A stretch of 64,000 nt of DNA from NCBI RefSeq assembly GCF_028023875.1, contig NZ_JAQIPB010000011.1, positions 62,001 to 126,000 on the forward strand, in the 5' to 3' direction. The stretch is from Xenophilus arseniciresistens. Its GTDB lineage: Bacteria > Pseudomonadota > Gammaproteobacteria > Burkholderiales > Burkholderiaceae_C. The notes beneath the pieces were generated by a model. The model was given only the letters and a program-made list of their open reading frames with translations, searched no databases and was not told the DNA's origin. Positions 8,004-17,106 of this stretch are shown in pieces; position 1 is the stretch's first letter; every line of letters starts with the position of its first letter. The translations under genes and the position numbers were made by a program.

Positions 8004-10205
8004 TCAGGCCGCCAGCCCGAGCGCCGAGGCCGGCCGCACGCTCCAGTGGCTCAGGTGGCGCTGTGCGTTGGACTCCAGCGCCGCGAACTGCCGGGCCACG
8101 GCCTGGATCACGGCCGCATCGGCCTGGGCGTCCAGCCCGGCGTAGGGCTGGCCGTGGTAGTCGCCCTGCCAGCACAGCAGGGCCTCCACCGTGCCGTGCT
8201 GCGCATGCAGCGCGCGCAGGGTGGCGCATTCGGCATCCTGCGCCGCTTCCGGGTGCTGCAGCGCGTACCACAGGCCCAGGGCCGCGCCCAGCGCCAGGCA
8301 GGGCGCCTGCACGCCATGCGCATGCGCGGCCCGCAGGCTGCCGATCACGCGCTCGCCACGCTGCAGCTTGCGCAGCGGGTCGCGCCCCACGCGCGCGCAG
8401 GGGTCCTTGAAGGCATGGGCGCAGCGCTGGCGGAAGGTGGCGGCAAAGCCGGCCAGCCGCGGCTGCAGGCCCGGGTGCTGGCGCGCCAGCAGTGGGATCA
8501 GCTCATGGTCCAGCAACTGGTCCAGCAGGCTCTGCACGCGCGCGTCGCCCATCGCATGGCCGATGGTGGGATAGCCCAGCAGCGCGGCGTACCAGGCCAG
8601 CACCGCGTGCGGGCCGTTCCACAGCCGGTTCTTCAGCGTCTGGATCTCGCCGATGTCGCCCACCGTCTCGACCTGGCACAGGTGCTCCAGCAGGTCGCTG
8701 CCCTGCTGGGCGTACAGCGCCATGTCCACTTCGCTGTTGAACAGGATCAGGTGCAGCGGCTCCAGCGCGTTGGCCGGCTCGGCCGCCTCCCGCAGGGTGC
8801 TGACGATGGGGGCCAGCGCCTGCGCCTGCTCCGCGCTGATGCCATCGGCCCAGGGCGCGCCGGGCGCGGCGGCCGACGTGGCCAGGGCGCGCCGGCGCGC
8901 CATGTTCTTTTCGTACAGGTCGTGCTTGATGCGCAGCTGGCGCAACAGGGCCTCGTCGCTGAGCTTGGTCACGATGCGGGTGACCACCGTTTCGGAGAAA
9001 TGGGTGCGCTCCAGGATCTGCCTGCACTGGCGCTCGCCCACGCGCTCGCGCAGCGCCTGCGCCACCCGCTGCTGCACGAACTGCGCACCGCCCACCTTGT
9101 TGAGCACCACCAGGATGGTGAGCGCGCGGCCCCGGGCCTCGAAGCGTGCGGCCAGGCCGTCGGCGATCACGCCGGCCTGCGGCGCCAGGCCCTGTTCGGG
9201 CAGGCACAACGCCACGATCTCGCAGTCGCGGTACATGGCCGACACCGCCGCTGCGTCTGCCGCGTCGATCAGCTGCACATTCGGGATGGTCTGGTCGAAG
9301 GCCTCATGGCCGTAGCGCACGCTGTAGTTGCCAAAGGCGTTGACGGCTTCACGCAGCAGCGCGTTGCCGGTGGAGGCGACGATGCGGCCCGGCCGGGTGT
9401 AGCCGTCCCAGTGCGAGAAGACCTGCGCGAGGTAGCCGCCGCCCATCGCGCCGAAGCCGTGGATGCCGGCGCACAGCTGATTGACGGCCTGCGGGAAGGC
9501 CGTGGCCAGTGCGGGCACGGGCAGCTTGGGTGTGCAGGCCGCCAGGTCCTGCAGAAAGTCCGTGAGGCTGCGGTAGGCCAGAAAAGCGCGCGCCGCCACC
9601 TGCGGGCTGGGCGCCTTGATGTCCTCGATCAGCACCGCCAACCCGCCCGCGTCGGCGGCCGAGCGCAGGCCGTTCTCCGAATCCTCGAACATCAGGCTGC
9701 GTGCCGGCAGGCTGTTCAGTGCCTCGGCCGCGCGCAGGAAGATCTCGGGGTGGGGCTTGCCCTGCACCACCTCGTCACCGCAGACCGTGATGTCGAAGTA
9801 CTTGAAGATGTTGGCATTGATCAGGTACTCCTCGGCAATCGCGCGCCGGCTGGAGGTGGCCACGGCCATCTTCAGGCCCGACTTGCGCAGCCGCTCGAGT
9901 ACCGGCAGCAGGCCACGCTTGATGGGCACGCCGTGGGTGCGCACATGCTGCAGTTCCAGCGCGTCGGCGCGCTGGCGGATCTGCGCATAGGGAAAGTCCT
10001 GGCCGTAGTGCTGTTTGGCAAGTTCTTCAGCGCGCTTGGCGCTCAGGCCCAGCGAGCCCAGCAGCACGTCTTCGGTGAAGGGCTTGCCGAACAGTTCTTC
10101 GGCGGCCTTGGAAAGCGTCTGAAAGCGCAGGCGCTCCGTGTCGAACATGGTGCCATCCATGTCGAAGATCGCACAATCGATGTCTTTTCCCTTGAAATGG
10201 ATCAT
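8004..10205 (-). CDS. Bifunctional HAD phosphatase / mannitol-1-phosphate dehydrogenase (MtlD-like fusion)
   Basis: A 733-residue two-domain protein. Residues 8-220 are a HAD-family phosphatase: motif I DMDGTMFDTE (D15, D17), motif II TSS, Lys150 in GKPHPE, and motif IV FEDSENG. Residues about 245-733 are a long-chain mannitol dehydrogenase domain: Rossmann loop GFGAMG (250-255) and the signature K525-x4-N530-x2-H533 in LKNRLWNGPH. The same fusion is known from Acinetobacter baylyi, where it reduces fructose-6-phosphate to mannitol-1-phosphate and then dephosphorylates it, making mannitol as an osmolyte. I infer the same here. ATG 10205 was chosen just before the HAD fold; ATG 10241 is possible. 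No mannitol transport or catabolic genes are adjacent. Confidence 0.82.
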   Translation of the reverse strand: MIHFKGKDIDCAIFDMDGTMFDTERLRFQTLSKAAEELFGKPFTEDVLLGSLGLSAKRAEELAKQHYGQDFPYAQIRQRADALELQHVRTHGVPIKRGLLPVLERLRKSGLKMAVATSSRRAIAEEYLINANIFKYFDITVCGDEVVQGKPHPEIFLRAAEALNSLPARSLMFEDSENGLRSAADAGGLAVLIEDIKAPSPQVAARAFLAYRSLTDFLQDLAACTPKLPVPALATAFPQAVNQLCAGIHGFGAMGGGYLAQVFSHWDGYTRPGRIVASTGNALLREAVNAFGNYSVRYGHEAFDQTIPNVQLIDAADAAAVSAMYRDCEIVALCLPEQGLAPQAGVIADGLAARFEARGRALTILVVLNKVGGAQFVQQRVAQALRERVGERQCRQILERTHFSETVVTRIVTKLSDEALLRQLRIKHDLYEKNMARRRALATSAAAPGAPWADGISAEQAQALAPIVSTLREAAEPANALEPLHLILFNSEVDMALYAQQGSDLLEHLCQVETVGDIGEIQTLKNRLWNGPHAVLAWYAALLGYPTIGHAMGDARVQSLLDQLLDHELIPLLARQHPGLQPRLAGFAATFRQRCAHAFKDPCARVGRDPLRKLQRGERVIGSLRAAHAHGVQAPCLALGAALGLWYALQHPEAAQDAECATLRALHAQHGTVEALLCWQGDYHGQPYAGLDAQADAAVIQAVARQFAALESNAQRHLSHWSVRPASALGLAA

Positions 10206-10266
10206 CCGTTGGGGGTTCCGTTGCAGTGCACAAAAAGACATTTTGAAGCACTGAGAACATCCGCTC

Positions 10267-10281
10267 CCCAATTCCATTGGG
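10267..10281. promoter_or_regulatory. Dyad upstream of the mannitol enzyme
   Basis: CCCAAT and ATTGGG form a perfect inverted repeat separated by TCC, 62-76 bases upstream of the chosen start of the HAD-MtlD gene. Its place suits an operator, but no regulator is known from the sequence. Confidence 0.35.
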
Positions 10282-10371
10282 TGCGCGCGTGAACTGTGCG
10301 TTGCGCTGGGGATCGAAGCGGATGCGTGTTAATCGCGCGCGTTGACAGCCAGTTGATGCGCGAAAACGGTG

Positions 10372-10397
10372 CATGCCCCGCCGCGCGGCGGGGCATG
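10372..10397 (-). terminator. Long GC palindrome after the second TonB receptor
   Basis: A perfect 26-bp palindrome (arms CATGCCCCGCCGC) lies 21 bases beyond the stop of the minus-strand receptor gene. Read on that strand it is followed by CACCGTTTT, so it probably ends transcription there. Confidence 0.55.
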
Positions 10398-10418
10398 GCG
10401 CCCGGCGCCCTGCGGCGC

Positions 10419-12632
10419 TCAGAACTTCGCGCGCAGCGCCAAGGTCAGGCGCCGCGGCGAGCCCCAGCGGTAGCCGCTGCTGCCCAGGTACTCGTAGTAG
10501 TCGCGGTTGAAGAGGTTGTCCACCTTCAGGCTCAGGTCGGTGCGCGCGTTGATGCGGTAGCCCGCGTTCAGGCTCCACAGCGCGTAGCCGCCCTGCTCGG
10601 CGATCACCGTGCGGCCGTTGCCGTACGTGGTGCGGCTCTGGAAGTTCACGCCGCCGCCGATGCTGAAGGCGCTGAGTTCGCCGGGCAGCCGGTAGTGGGT
10701 GAACACGCGCAGCAGGTGGCGCGGCGTGATCTCGCTGAAGCCGCGGCCTTCGTTGGCGCTGTCCTTGACGTACTGGGTGTCGTTGTAGGTGTAGCCGGCC
10801 GCGATCTGCCAGCTGGGCGTGAGCGCGCCGTTGATCTCCAGCTCCGCGCCCTGGCTGCGCACCTTGCCCGAGGCGATCTTGCAGTACTGCGCGTTGCTGG
10901 AGCTGACCGAGTTGGGGCAGGGCGAGGGGCCGTTGACGTCGTCCTGCGCGCGGTTCTTCTGCGTGATGCGGAAGGCCGCGATGGACGCCGTGAGCCGGCC
11001 GTCCAGGTACTCGCCCTTCACGCCCGCCTCGTAGTTGGAGCCCACGATGGGCGGCAGCACGCTGCCGCTGGCGTCGATGGCCGCCTGCGGCGCGAAGATG
11101 TCGGAGTAGCTCACATAGGCCGTGTGCTGGCGGCCCAGGTCGTAGGTCAGGCCTGCGTAGGGCGTCACGCGCTCCTTGACGGCGTACTTGGTCTGGTTGG
11201 TCAGCCGGCCCGTGAGGTTGGAGAAGGTGTTGGCCTCCGACTGGAAGTTGCTCACGCGCACGCCCGCGATCACCTTCAGCGCGTCGGTGATGTTCAGCCG
11301 CGTGGTGGCGAACACGCCGGTCTCGCTGTCCTTGTTGAAGCTGCGGCCCGTGCCGTGCCAGTAGTTCAGCGGTGCCCAGGCATGCAGGTCCATGTGGTAC
11401 AGGAAGGGGCTGATGCTCATCACGTTGGCGCCGGCCCCCCAGGACGACCACGCGCCCGGCATGCTCTGGCGCCGCGCGTTGATGCCCACCACCAGCTCAT
11501 GCTTGCGTCCCAGCAGCGAGAACGGGCCGCTGGCCGAAAGCTCGCCCGACAACAGGCTCTGGTTGTAGTTGTAGGCGTAGTCGTAGATCGACACCTTGCT
11601 GCCGATGTTGGCCAGCGTGCCGGTGGCGAAGGTGCTGACCATGTCCATGCGGTTGTTGGAGCGGCTGGCGATGGCGCGCAGCTTCCACTCGTTGTCGAAG
11701 CGGTGCACCAGCTCGGCAAAGACGTTGCGGTTGTCCTTGTCCCAGAAGTTGTAGTCGTCGCCCAGGAAGGTATTGCGCGGCAGGCCCGGGTCGGCGCCGT
11801 TGCTCAGGCGCGGCAGGTAGGCCAGCGGCATGGTGTTCTCGCGCTGCAGATGCCCGCCCACGCTCAGCAGGGTGCGCGGTCCCAGGTCGAATTCGAGCAC
11901 GCCGTAGGCCAGCGCCTTCTCGCCGCGCACCACGGGGAGGTAGGCGCCCGTGCGCTCGTAGGCGGCCACCAGCCGGCCGCGTGCCGTGCCGGCGGCGTTC
12001 AGCGGCGTGGAGATGTCGCCCTCCACGCGCCGCCCGCCCCAGCTGCCCACGTTGGCGCCCACCGAGGCCGCGAACTCGGGCAGCGGGCGCTTGCGGATCA
12101 GGTTGACCGCGGCCGAGGGGTTGCCCGAGCCCTGCATCAGCCCGGCTGCGCCGCGCAGCACTTCCACGCGGTCGTACATCGCCATGTCGCCCCAGGACTG
12201 GGTCACGTAGTTGGGCGCTTCGGCCACGCCGTCGGTCAGATACACGCTGGAGCCGAAGCCGCGCGCGTTGATGGTGGGCCGCGTGTTGCTGTCGCCCGTG
12301 TTCATGGTGATGCCGGTGGTGGCGGCGAGCACTTCGCCGAGGTTCGTCAGCCCCTGGTCCTCCATGCGCTGGCGCGTGATCACGGTGACCGACTGCGGCG
12401 TCTCGCGCACCGACAGGTTCAGCCGCGTGCCCGTGCTGGTGGAGCGGTTGGTGTAGCGGCCCGTGCCCTCGCTGGAGGGGTTGGCGTCGGCCGTGGCCTC
12501 CACGGTCACGGCAGGCAGCGCCGTGCCGGTGGCGGCCGGGGCGTTGCCCTGCTGGGCCTGGGCGAGAAGGGGGAATGCGGCCGCCAGCGCGGCGGCCAGG
12601 GCCACGGGGTGGCGATGGGCAGGAAAGGGCAT
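10419..12632 (-). CDS. TonB-dependent siderophore receptor (second, FhuE/FpvA-like)
   Basis: A 737-residue outer-membrane receptor for a ferric siderophore. The signal peptide ends at LLAQAQ (about 27) and a TonB-box-like LPAVTVEAT follows. The plug (about 60-190) has QSVTVITRQRMEDQG, INARGF and YDRVEVLRGAAGLMQGSGN, typical of the FhuE/FpvA/FoxA group for hydroxamate-type siderophores. The barrel ends in LTLALRAKF with a terminal Phe. Unlike the first receptor there is no clear Fur-like box near the start, and the 5' region is long (see the 12633-12866 entry). No FecI/FecR signalling genes are adjacent and the N-terminus has no signalling extension. Sub-family is by pattern only. Confidence 0.9.
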   Translation of the reverse strand: MPFPAHRHPVALAAALAAAFPLLAQAQQGNAPAATGTALPAVTVEATADANPSSEGTGRYTNRSTSTGTRLNLSVRETPQSVTVITRQRMEDQGLTNLGEVLAATTGITMNTGDSNTRPTINARGFGSSVYLTDGVAEAPNYVTQSWGDMAMYDRVEVLRGAAGLMQGSGNPSAAVNLIRKRPLPEFAASVGANVGSWGGRRVEGDISTPLNAAGTARGRLVAAYERTGAYLPVVRGEKALAYGVLEFDLGPRTLLSVGGHLQRENTMPLAYLPRLSNGADPGLPRNTFLGDDYNFWDKDNRNVFAELVHRFDNEWKLRAIASRSNNRMDMVSTFATGTLANIGSKVSIYDYAYNYNQSLLSGELSASGPFSLLGRKHELVVGINARRQSMPGAWSSWGAGANVMSISPFLYHMDLHAWAPLNYWHGTGRSFNKDSETGVFATTRLNITDALKVIAGVRVSNFQSEANTFSNLTGRLTNQTKYAVKERVTPYAGLTYDLGRQHTAYVSYSDIFAPQAAIDASGSVLPPIVGSNYEAGVKGEYLDGRLTASIAAFRITQKNRAQDDVNGPSPCPNSVSSSNAQYCKIASGKVRSQGAELEINGALTPSWQIAAGYTYNDTQYVKDSANEGRGFSEITPRHLLRVFTHYRLPGELSAFSIGGGVNFQSRTTYGNGRTVIAEQGGYALWSLNAGYRINARTDLSLKVDNLFNRDYYEYLGSSGYRWGSPRRLTLALRAKF

Positions 12633-12866
12633 CAGAAGAAGACTCCGGCGTGTGGAAACGCTGTCCGTCCGATGCGATGGCGCGCGCCCGTGGCAGGCCG
12701 GGCCTGCGCTGCAGCAGTGGCTGCGCGCGCGCCCTAAGCCCGCGAGAAAGCCGCCATGGCCTGCGGAAAGAAGCGTGGTGCTTGCAAGTCTTCGCAGGCA
12801 AGCAACGATGTGGCGGCGGCTATCTCGAACCCGTGCGAAGAAGGTTAAATTATGTCAGCGCGCGGC
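12633..12866 (-). other. Leader region of the second TonB receptor
   Basis: This 234-base gap holds no gene I can support. On the minus strand it has an AT-rich spot (CATAATTT, 12848-12855) that could be a -10 element far from the start, and an inverted repeat GCTTGC/GCAAGC (12780-12785 and 12798-12803) containing the palindrome CTTGCAAG. A long 5' leader of about 200 bases for the receptor mRNA is possible. Confidence 0.3.
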
Positions 12867-13760
12867 TCAGTCCGGATACCACTGCCCCAGCAGCCGCGCC
12901 ACGGCGCGCACGCGCTGCGTGTCGCGGCCCCAGCGTCGGTGGGCCGGCAGGTTGCGCAGCCAGCGCACGCGCCGCGCGGCCAGCGCAATGCGCTCGCGCA
13001 CGGCCGGGTCGGCCTGCGCCAGCGTGGCGCGCCAGGCCTCGCCCGCACCCTCGGGCTTGGAAGCGCGCAGCGGCAGCGCCGTGGAGTGCAGGTAGCTGAG
13101 CCAGTCGCGCGCCTGGCATTCGGCAATCGACAGCGCTTCGCCGGGGTCGTCCTCGAAGTCGATGAAGCCGATCACGCCGTCGGGGCAGTGCATGAGGTTG
13201 CGCGCAAAAGCCTGGCTCAGGTAGGCCCCGCGCGCGTGCACGGCCGCGATGGCTTCCAGCCCTTCGCGCCAGGCGGCCAGCAGCGCCACCGGGCCGCTGG
13301 CCGCGGCCTGCTCCAGCCGTTCATTGAAGACCGTGGCCGGACGGCCATCGCGACCCAGGTCGGAGATCAGCAGGCCATCGGCCGTCTGTGCCAGCACGCG
13401 CGGCACGCGCAGGCCCGATTCGGCCAGCGCGCGCAGGCGCCGCGCTTCGGTGGCAATGGCCGTTTCGCCGCCCAGGTTGGGCACGGGCGTGAGCATGTCC
13501 AGCCGCAGGGTGCGCGAGATGAGTGCCAGCAGCTGGTAGCGCAGCCGGCTGTGGCGCGGGCCCGCCTTCTTGAGCCACACGCGTTCGTTGCCGATGCGGT
13601 GGCTGGCCACGCCCTGGTCCTGCTGCGGCAGCATGCGGCGCACGAAGGCGACGTAGTCCTCGTGGCCGGGGGCAGGCTCGGCCTGGCTGCCCAGGGCGGC
13701 CGGCGTGCTCGCGGGGCCGCGCCTGGCGCTGGGGCTGGCCGGTCGGCGCAGCGGGTTCAT
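12867..13760 (-). CDS. Kinase-like protein (phosphotransferase/Bud32-like fold)
   Basis: A 297-residue cytoplasmic protein with the late half of a protein-kinase-like fold. The catalytic-loop region reads AVHARGAYLSQAFARNLM and the metal-binding segment reads GFIDFEDDP, the order seen in lipopolysaccharide kinases, aminoglycoside phosphotransferases and Bud32-type kinases. An early Lys (VWLKKAG) could be the ATP-binding lysine. The N-terminal 35 residues are Pro/Ala-rich. The start ATG 13760 gives the only extended N-terminus without running into the next gene. It lies 56 bases after the FMN glutamate-synthase-like gene on the same strand and may share its transcript. The substrate is unknown; sugar, small molecule and protein are all possible. 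Confidence 0.65.
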   Translation of the reverse strand: MNPLRRPASPSARRGPASTPAALGSQAEPAPGHEDYVAFVRRMLPQQDQGVASHRIGNERVWLKKAGPRHSRLRYQLLALISRTLRLDMLTPVPNLGGETAIATEARRLRALAESGLRVPRVLAQTADGLLISDLGRDGRPATVFNERLEQAAASGPVALLAAWREGLEAIAAVHARGAYLSQAFARNLMHCPDGVIGFIDFEDDPGEALSIAECQARDWLSYLHSTALPLRASKPEGAGEAWRATLAQADPAVRERIALAARRVRWLRNLPAHRRWGRDTQRVRAVARLLGQWYPD

Positions 13761-13816
13761 GCTTGTCCTCTCACGCCTGCGACGATAGCAGGCTGCGCGG
13801 CGCGCGCGCCGCCGCC

Positions 13817-15487
13817 TCAGGCGGCCACGGCGTGCAGGGCGGAGGTCGCCGAGGGGGCGGCCGGCTGCACCTGGAAGCTGTGCGCGCTGGCCAGCGGCCA
13901 GTAGCTGCGGAACACGTTGTGCTGCGCGTCCAGGGCGCCCAGCAGCGCGCCGGGCTGGACCTGCATCACCAGGTGCGAGAGCAGGCGCACTTCGGTGTCG
14001 GAGATGCGTCGCACGATGTGGTGGGCCGTGATGCTGCTCGGATGGTCCAGGCCCGCGGCCTGCACCAGCTCCTGCAGCGCATGCAGCGTGCTGCGATGGA
14101 AGTTGTGGACGCGGCTGGCCTTGTCGGGCACCACCAGCGCCTGCTGGCGCACCGGGTCCTGCGTGGTCACGCCCGTGGGGCAGTGGCCCGTGTGGCAGCT
14201 CTGGGCCTGGATGCAGCCCAGGGCCATCATGAAGCCGCGCGCCGAATTGCACCAGTCGGCGCCCAGCGCCATCATGCGCGCCACGTCGAAGGCCGTGATC
14301 ACCTTGCCCGCGCAGCCGATCTTCACGCGTGCGCGCAGGTTCACGCCCACCAGCGTGTTGTGCACCAGCCCCAGCCCTTCCTGCAGCGGCACGCCCACGT
14401 GGTCGATGAATTCCACGGGCGCCGCGCCGGTGCCGCCCTCGGCCCCGTCGACCACGATGAAATCGGGCGTGATGCCGCTCTCGAGCATGGCCTTGACCAG
14501 CGCGAACCATTCCCACGGGTGGCCGATGCACAGCTTGAAGCCCACCGGCTTGCCGCCCGAAAGCTCGCGCAGCCGGGCGATGAAATGCATCATCTCCAGC
14601 GGCGTGGAGAAAGCGCTGTGCGAGGCCGGCGAGATGCAGTCCACGCCCACGGGCACGCCGCGCGCGGCCGAGATCTCGGGCGTCACCTTGGGGCCGGGCA
14701 GCACGCCGCCATGGCCGGGCTTGGCACCCTGGGAGAGCTTGATCTCGATCATCTTGACCTGCGGCTCGCGCGCGTTGGCGATGAAGCGCGCCTCGTCGAA
14801 GCGGCCGCGCTCGTCGCGGCAGCCGAAGTAGCCCGAGCCGATCTCCCAGATCAGATCGCCGCCATGCTCGCGGTGGTAGCGGCTGATCGAGCCCTCGCCC
14901 GTGTCGTGCGCGAACTGGCCCAGCCTGGCGCCCAGGTTCAGCGCCAGCACGGCGTTGGCCGACAGCGCGCCGAAGCTCATGGCCGAGATGTTGAACACGC
15001 TGGCGCTGTAGGGCTGGGCGCAGTCGGCGCCGATGGTGATGCGGAAGTCGTGGCTGGGAATGCGCGAGGGCTGCAGCGAATGATTGATCCACTCGTAGCC
15101 GGCCTGCCCGACGTTGAGCTGCGTGCCGAAGGGGCGGCTGTCGGGATCGCCCTTGGCCCGCTGATAGACAAGCGAGCGCTGCGCGCGCGAGAAGGGCGCG
15201 GCTTCGGTGTCGCTTTCGATGAAGTACTGCCGCATCTCGGGCCGGATGAACTCCAGCAGGAAGCGCAGGTGGCCGATGACCGGGTAGTTGCGCAGGATGG
15301 CGTGGCGGGTCTGGCGCAGGTCGTGCACGCCGGTGCCCGTGAGCACGGCGAACCCCACCACGCCCAGCCAGGCGCCCCACAGGTGGGGGTGGCGCAGCGC
15401 CACCGCCAGGCACACCGCGAGGCCCGCCACGCACAGGCCGAAAGCGGTGTAGCGGGAGACGAACGGGCGCAGCGGGGAGGGCGTCAT
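13817..15487 (-). CDS. Membrane-anchored FMN-binding glutamate synthase family protein
   Basis: A 556-residue protein with two hydrophobic segments at the N-terminus (about 10-50) and a glutamate-synthase-type FMN TIM barrel (about 100-530). Motifs include NISAMSFGALS, GEGSISRYH and SQGAKPGHGG. The loop GCIQAQSCHTGHCPTGV resembles the three-cysteine [3Fe-4S] site of GltB. There is no amidotransferase domain, so it is not a full glutamate synthase; family members of this size have unknown physiological substrates. ATG 15487 is the first start after the divergent gene's region and leaves the transmembrane segments intact. A kinase-like gene follows on the same strand. Confidence 0.85.
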   Translation of the reverse strand: MTPSPLRPFVSRYTAFGLCVAGLAVCLAVALRHPHLWGAWLGVVGFAVLTGTGVHDLRQTRHAILRNYPVIGHLRFLLEFIRPEMRQYFIESDTEAAPFSRAQRSLVYQRAKGDPDSRPFGTQLNVGQAGYEWINHSLQPSRIPSHDFRITIGADCAQPYSASVFNISAMSFGALSANAVLALNLGARLGQFAHDTGEGSISRYHREHGGDLIWEIGSGYFGCRDERGRFDEARFIANAREPQVKMIEIKLSQGAKPGHGGVLPGPKVTPEISAARGVPVGVDCISPASHSAFSTPLEMMHFIARLRELSGGKPVGFKLCIGHPWEWFALVKAMLESGITPDFIVVDGAEGGTGAAPVEFIDHVGVPLQEGLGLVHNTLVGVNLRARVKIGCAGKVITAFDVARMMALGADWCNSARGFMMALGCIQAQSCHTGHCPTGVTTQDPVRQQALVVPDKASRVHNFHRSTLHALQELVQAAGLDHPSSITAHHIVRRISDTEVRLLSHLVMQVQPGALLGALDAQHNVFRSYWPLASAHSFQVQPAAPSATSALHAVAA

Positions 15488-15554
15488 CGTGTCAGGCTCA
15501 TGAGGCGCCGCAGGCGCGGCCGAGGCGATGATAGGGCGGACAATAGCGCCCACC

Positions 15555-16337
15555 ATGACAAGCACGCCCGAGAACCCCACCCCTCCCACCGACGCCCTGA
15601 CGCCGGAAGACTTCGACGCCCTCGACGATGCGCTGGACGCGATGCGCGAGCATGACGAGGACGTGCCGCAGTGGGAGTTCTGCGAGGGCTTCATGACGGC
15701 CCTGATCTGCACGCGCCGCGAGGTCGCGCCCGAAGAGTACTGGCCGGCCCTGTTCGGCCCCGACTTCGCGCCGGCCCGGCACATGGAATTCGTCTGGCGC
15801 TGGAAGCGCCGCTGGGCCGAGATCCAGACCGCGCTCGATGCGCAGAAGGTCGAATCGCTGGACGACGAGCGCTGCTTCCAGCCCGAATGCCTGGACCTGC
15901 GCGGCGCCATCGCGGCCCTGCCCGAGGAAGAGCGCGAGAAGGCGCTCACGGGCGACGGCGACCTGCCGTCCTTCGCGCAGGTGTGGGCGCTGGGTTTTCT
16001 GTCCGCGGTCGAGAACTGGTCCGAGGACTGGGCGCCGCCGCGCGACAAGGAAGTGGCCGAGATGCTGGCCGACGGCCTGGAAGCCATCGAGGTGCTGGCC
16101 GGCGACGACACCGAGCCGCCCGCGCTGTCGATGTACGACGAGGAAGGCCCGCCCACCGTGAGCGAACAGCGCCTGAACGACTTCGGCGAGGCCATCTGGG
16201 CCGTGTACGACCTGCGTCAGCTCTGGCGCAGCCTGGGCCCGCGCGTGCAGGCCCTGCGCAAGGCCGAGGAGCCCGGCCGCAACGACCCCTGCCATTGCGG
16301 CAGCGGCAAGAAATACAAGAAGTGCCACGGGGCCTGA
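15555..16337 (+). CDS. UPF0149 family protein with C-terminal SEC-C zinc motif
   Basis: A 260-residue cytoplasmic, acidic protein. Residues about 15-215 are a YgfB/YecA-type all-helical UPF0149 domain (DALDAMREHDEDVPQWEFCEGFMTA is too long to quote in full; the key part is EFCEGFMTAL). The tail is the SEC-C zinc-binding motif GRNDPCHCGSGKKYKKCHG, as at the end of SecA, with four Cys/His ligands. SEC-C proteins often bind ribosomes or SecA-related partners; the role here is unknown. I start at ATG 15555; an in-frame ATG at 15528 would only add nine residues and runs into the divergent promoter region. The next gene is convergent. Confidence 0.85.
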   Translation: MTSTPENPTPPTDALTPEDFDALDDALDAMREHDEDVPQWEFCEGFMTALICTRREVAPEEYWPALFGPDFAPARHMEFVWRWKRRWAEIQTALDAQKVESLDDERCFQPECLDLRGAIAALPEEEREKALTGDGDLPSFAQVWALGFLSAVENWSEDWAPPRDKEVAEMLADGLEAIEVLAGDDTEPPALSMYDEEGPPTVSEQRLNDFGEAIWAVYDLRQLWRSLGPRVQALRKAEEPGRNDPCHCGSGKKYKKCHGA

Positions 16338-16352
16338 GACCGTGAACACGGC

Positions 16353-16376
16353 CTGAGAACGTCCCTGCGTTCTCAG
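16353..16376. terminator. Hairpin at the convergent ends of UPF0149 and HxlR genes
   Basis: CTGAGAACG and CGTTCTCAG form a perfect 9-bp stem around TCCCTG. The right arm includes the HxlR stop codon. There is no T run on either side. It belongs to a small set of AGAAC/GTTCT dyads at gene ends in this window. Confidence 0.5.
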
Positions 16377-17071
16377 TGCGCGGCCGCGCGCGCCGAGGCA
16401 CGGGTTTCGGCGAAGGCGCTGCGGCCCAGCCAGCGCCACAGGTCCCGGGCCTCGCGCGCGGGGCCGATCACCCGCAGCTTGCGCTCGCGCAGCATCTCCT
16501 GCGCATCGCAGTCGCCCGTCCAGATCTCGGTCAGCGCCAGCACCGAAGACTCGACGATCAGCGTGACGTCCGTGCCCGGATCGTCGCGGCACAGGTTGGC
16601 GTGGCCCTGGTCCACCAGCAGCCACCAGCGCCGCTCGCCTTCGGCCGCATCGGTGAAGAGGAAGTGGATCACGATGCAGCGCCCGGCCGGGCATTCGTCC
16701 AGCCGCATGAAGCGGCGTATGTCCCACATCAGGAAGCCGACGTCGAGCTGACCGCGCTTGAGGCGGCTGCCGATCCAGCGCGCGCCCCAGTGGCCCAGCG
16801 CCATCACGATCGGCCGAAGCTCCTCGCCGGCACCGGTCAGGTGGTACTGGGCGGAAGTGCCCTGGCCCTGCACGCGCTTGACCACGCCCACCTCCTCCAG
16901 CTTGCGCAGCCGCTGCGCGAGCAAGGACGCGGACATGCGCGGCACGCCGCGCCGGATCTCGTTGAACTGGGTGCTGCCGCACATCAGCTCGCGCACCACC
17001 AGCGGCGTCCAGCGCTCGCACAGCACCTCGGCGCCGCGGGCCACGGTACAGAACTGGCCGTAATCGATCAT
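16373..17071 (-). CDS. HxlR-family winged-helix regulator with C-terminal sterol-carrier-like domain
   Basis: A 232-residue transcription regulator. The first 100 residues are the HxlR winged helix, with the conserved LCERWTPLVVRELM, FNEIRRGVPRMSASLLAQRL and LEEVGVVKR pieces. The C-terminal half is an alpha/beta domain of the kind fused to HxlR in many Burkholderiales (SCP2-like), perhaps binding a small lipophilic ligand. It is divergent from a methyltransferase gene; an inverted repeat between them (17107-17127) is a good operator candidate, so it probably controls that gene and itself. No conserved redox or formaldehyde-sensing cysteine is evident beyond Cys8 and Cys18 near the N-terminus. 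Confidence 0.88.
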   Translation of the reverse strand: MIDYGQFCTVARGAEVLCERWTPLVVRELMCGSTQFNEIRRGVPRMSASLLAQRLRKLEEVGVVKRVQGQGTSAQYHLTGAGEELRPIVMALGHWGARWIGSRLKRGQLDVGFLMWDIRRFMRLDECPAGRCIVIHFLFTDAAEGERRWWLLVDQGHANLCRDDPGTDVTLIVESSVLALTEIWTGDCDAQEMLRERKLRVIGPAREARDLWRWLGRSAFAETRASARAAAH

Positions 17072-17106
17072 GGTGGCGCCAGCCTAACCGCTTCGCGCAG
17101 CCGGAA

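Noticed and set aside
10296-12737. An 813-codon open frame antisense to the second TonB receptor
   Set aside because: Composition of a shadow frame; the receptor on the minus strand is unambiguous.
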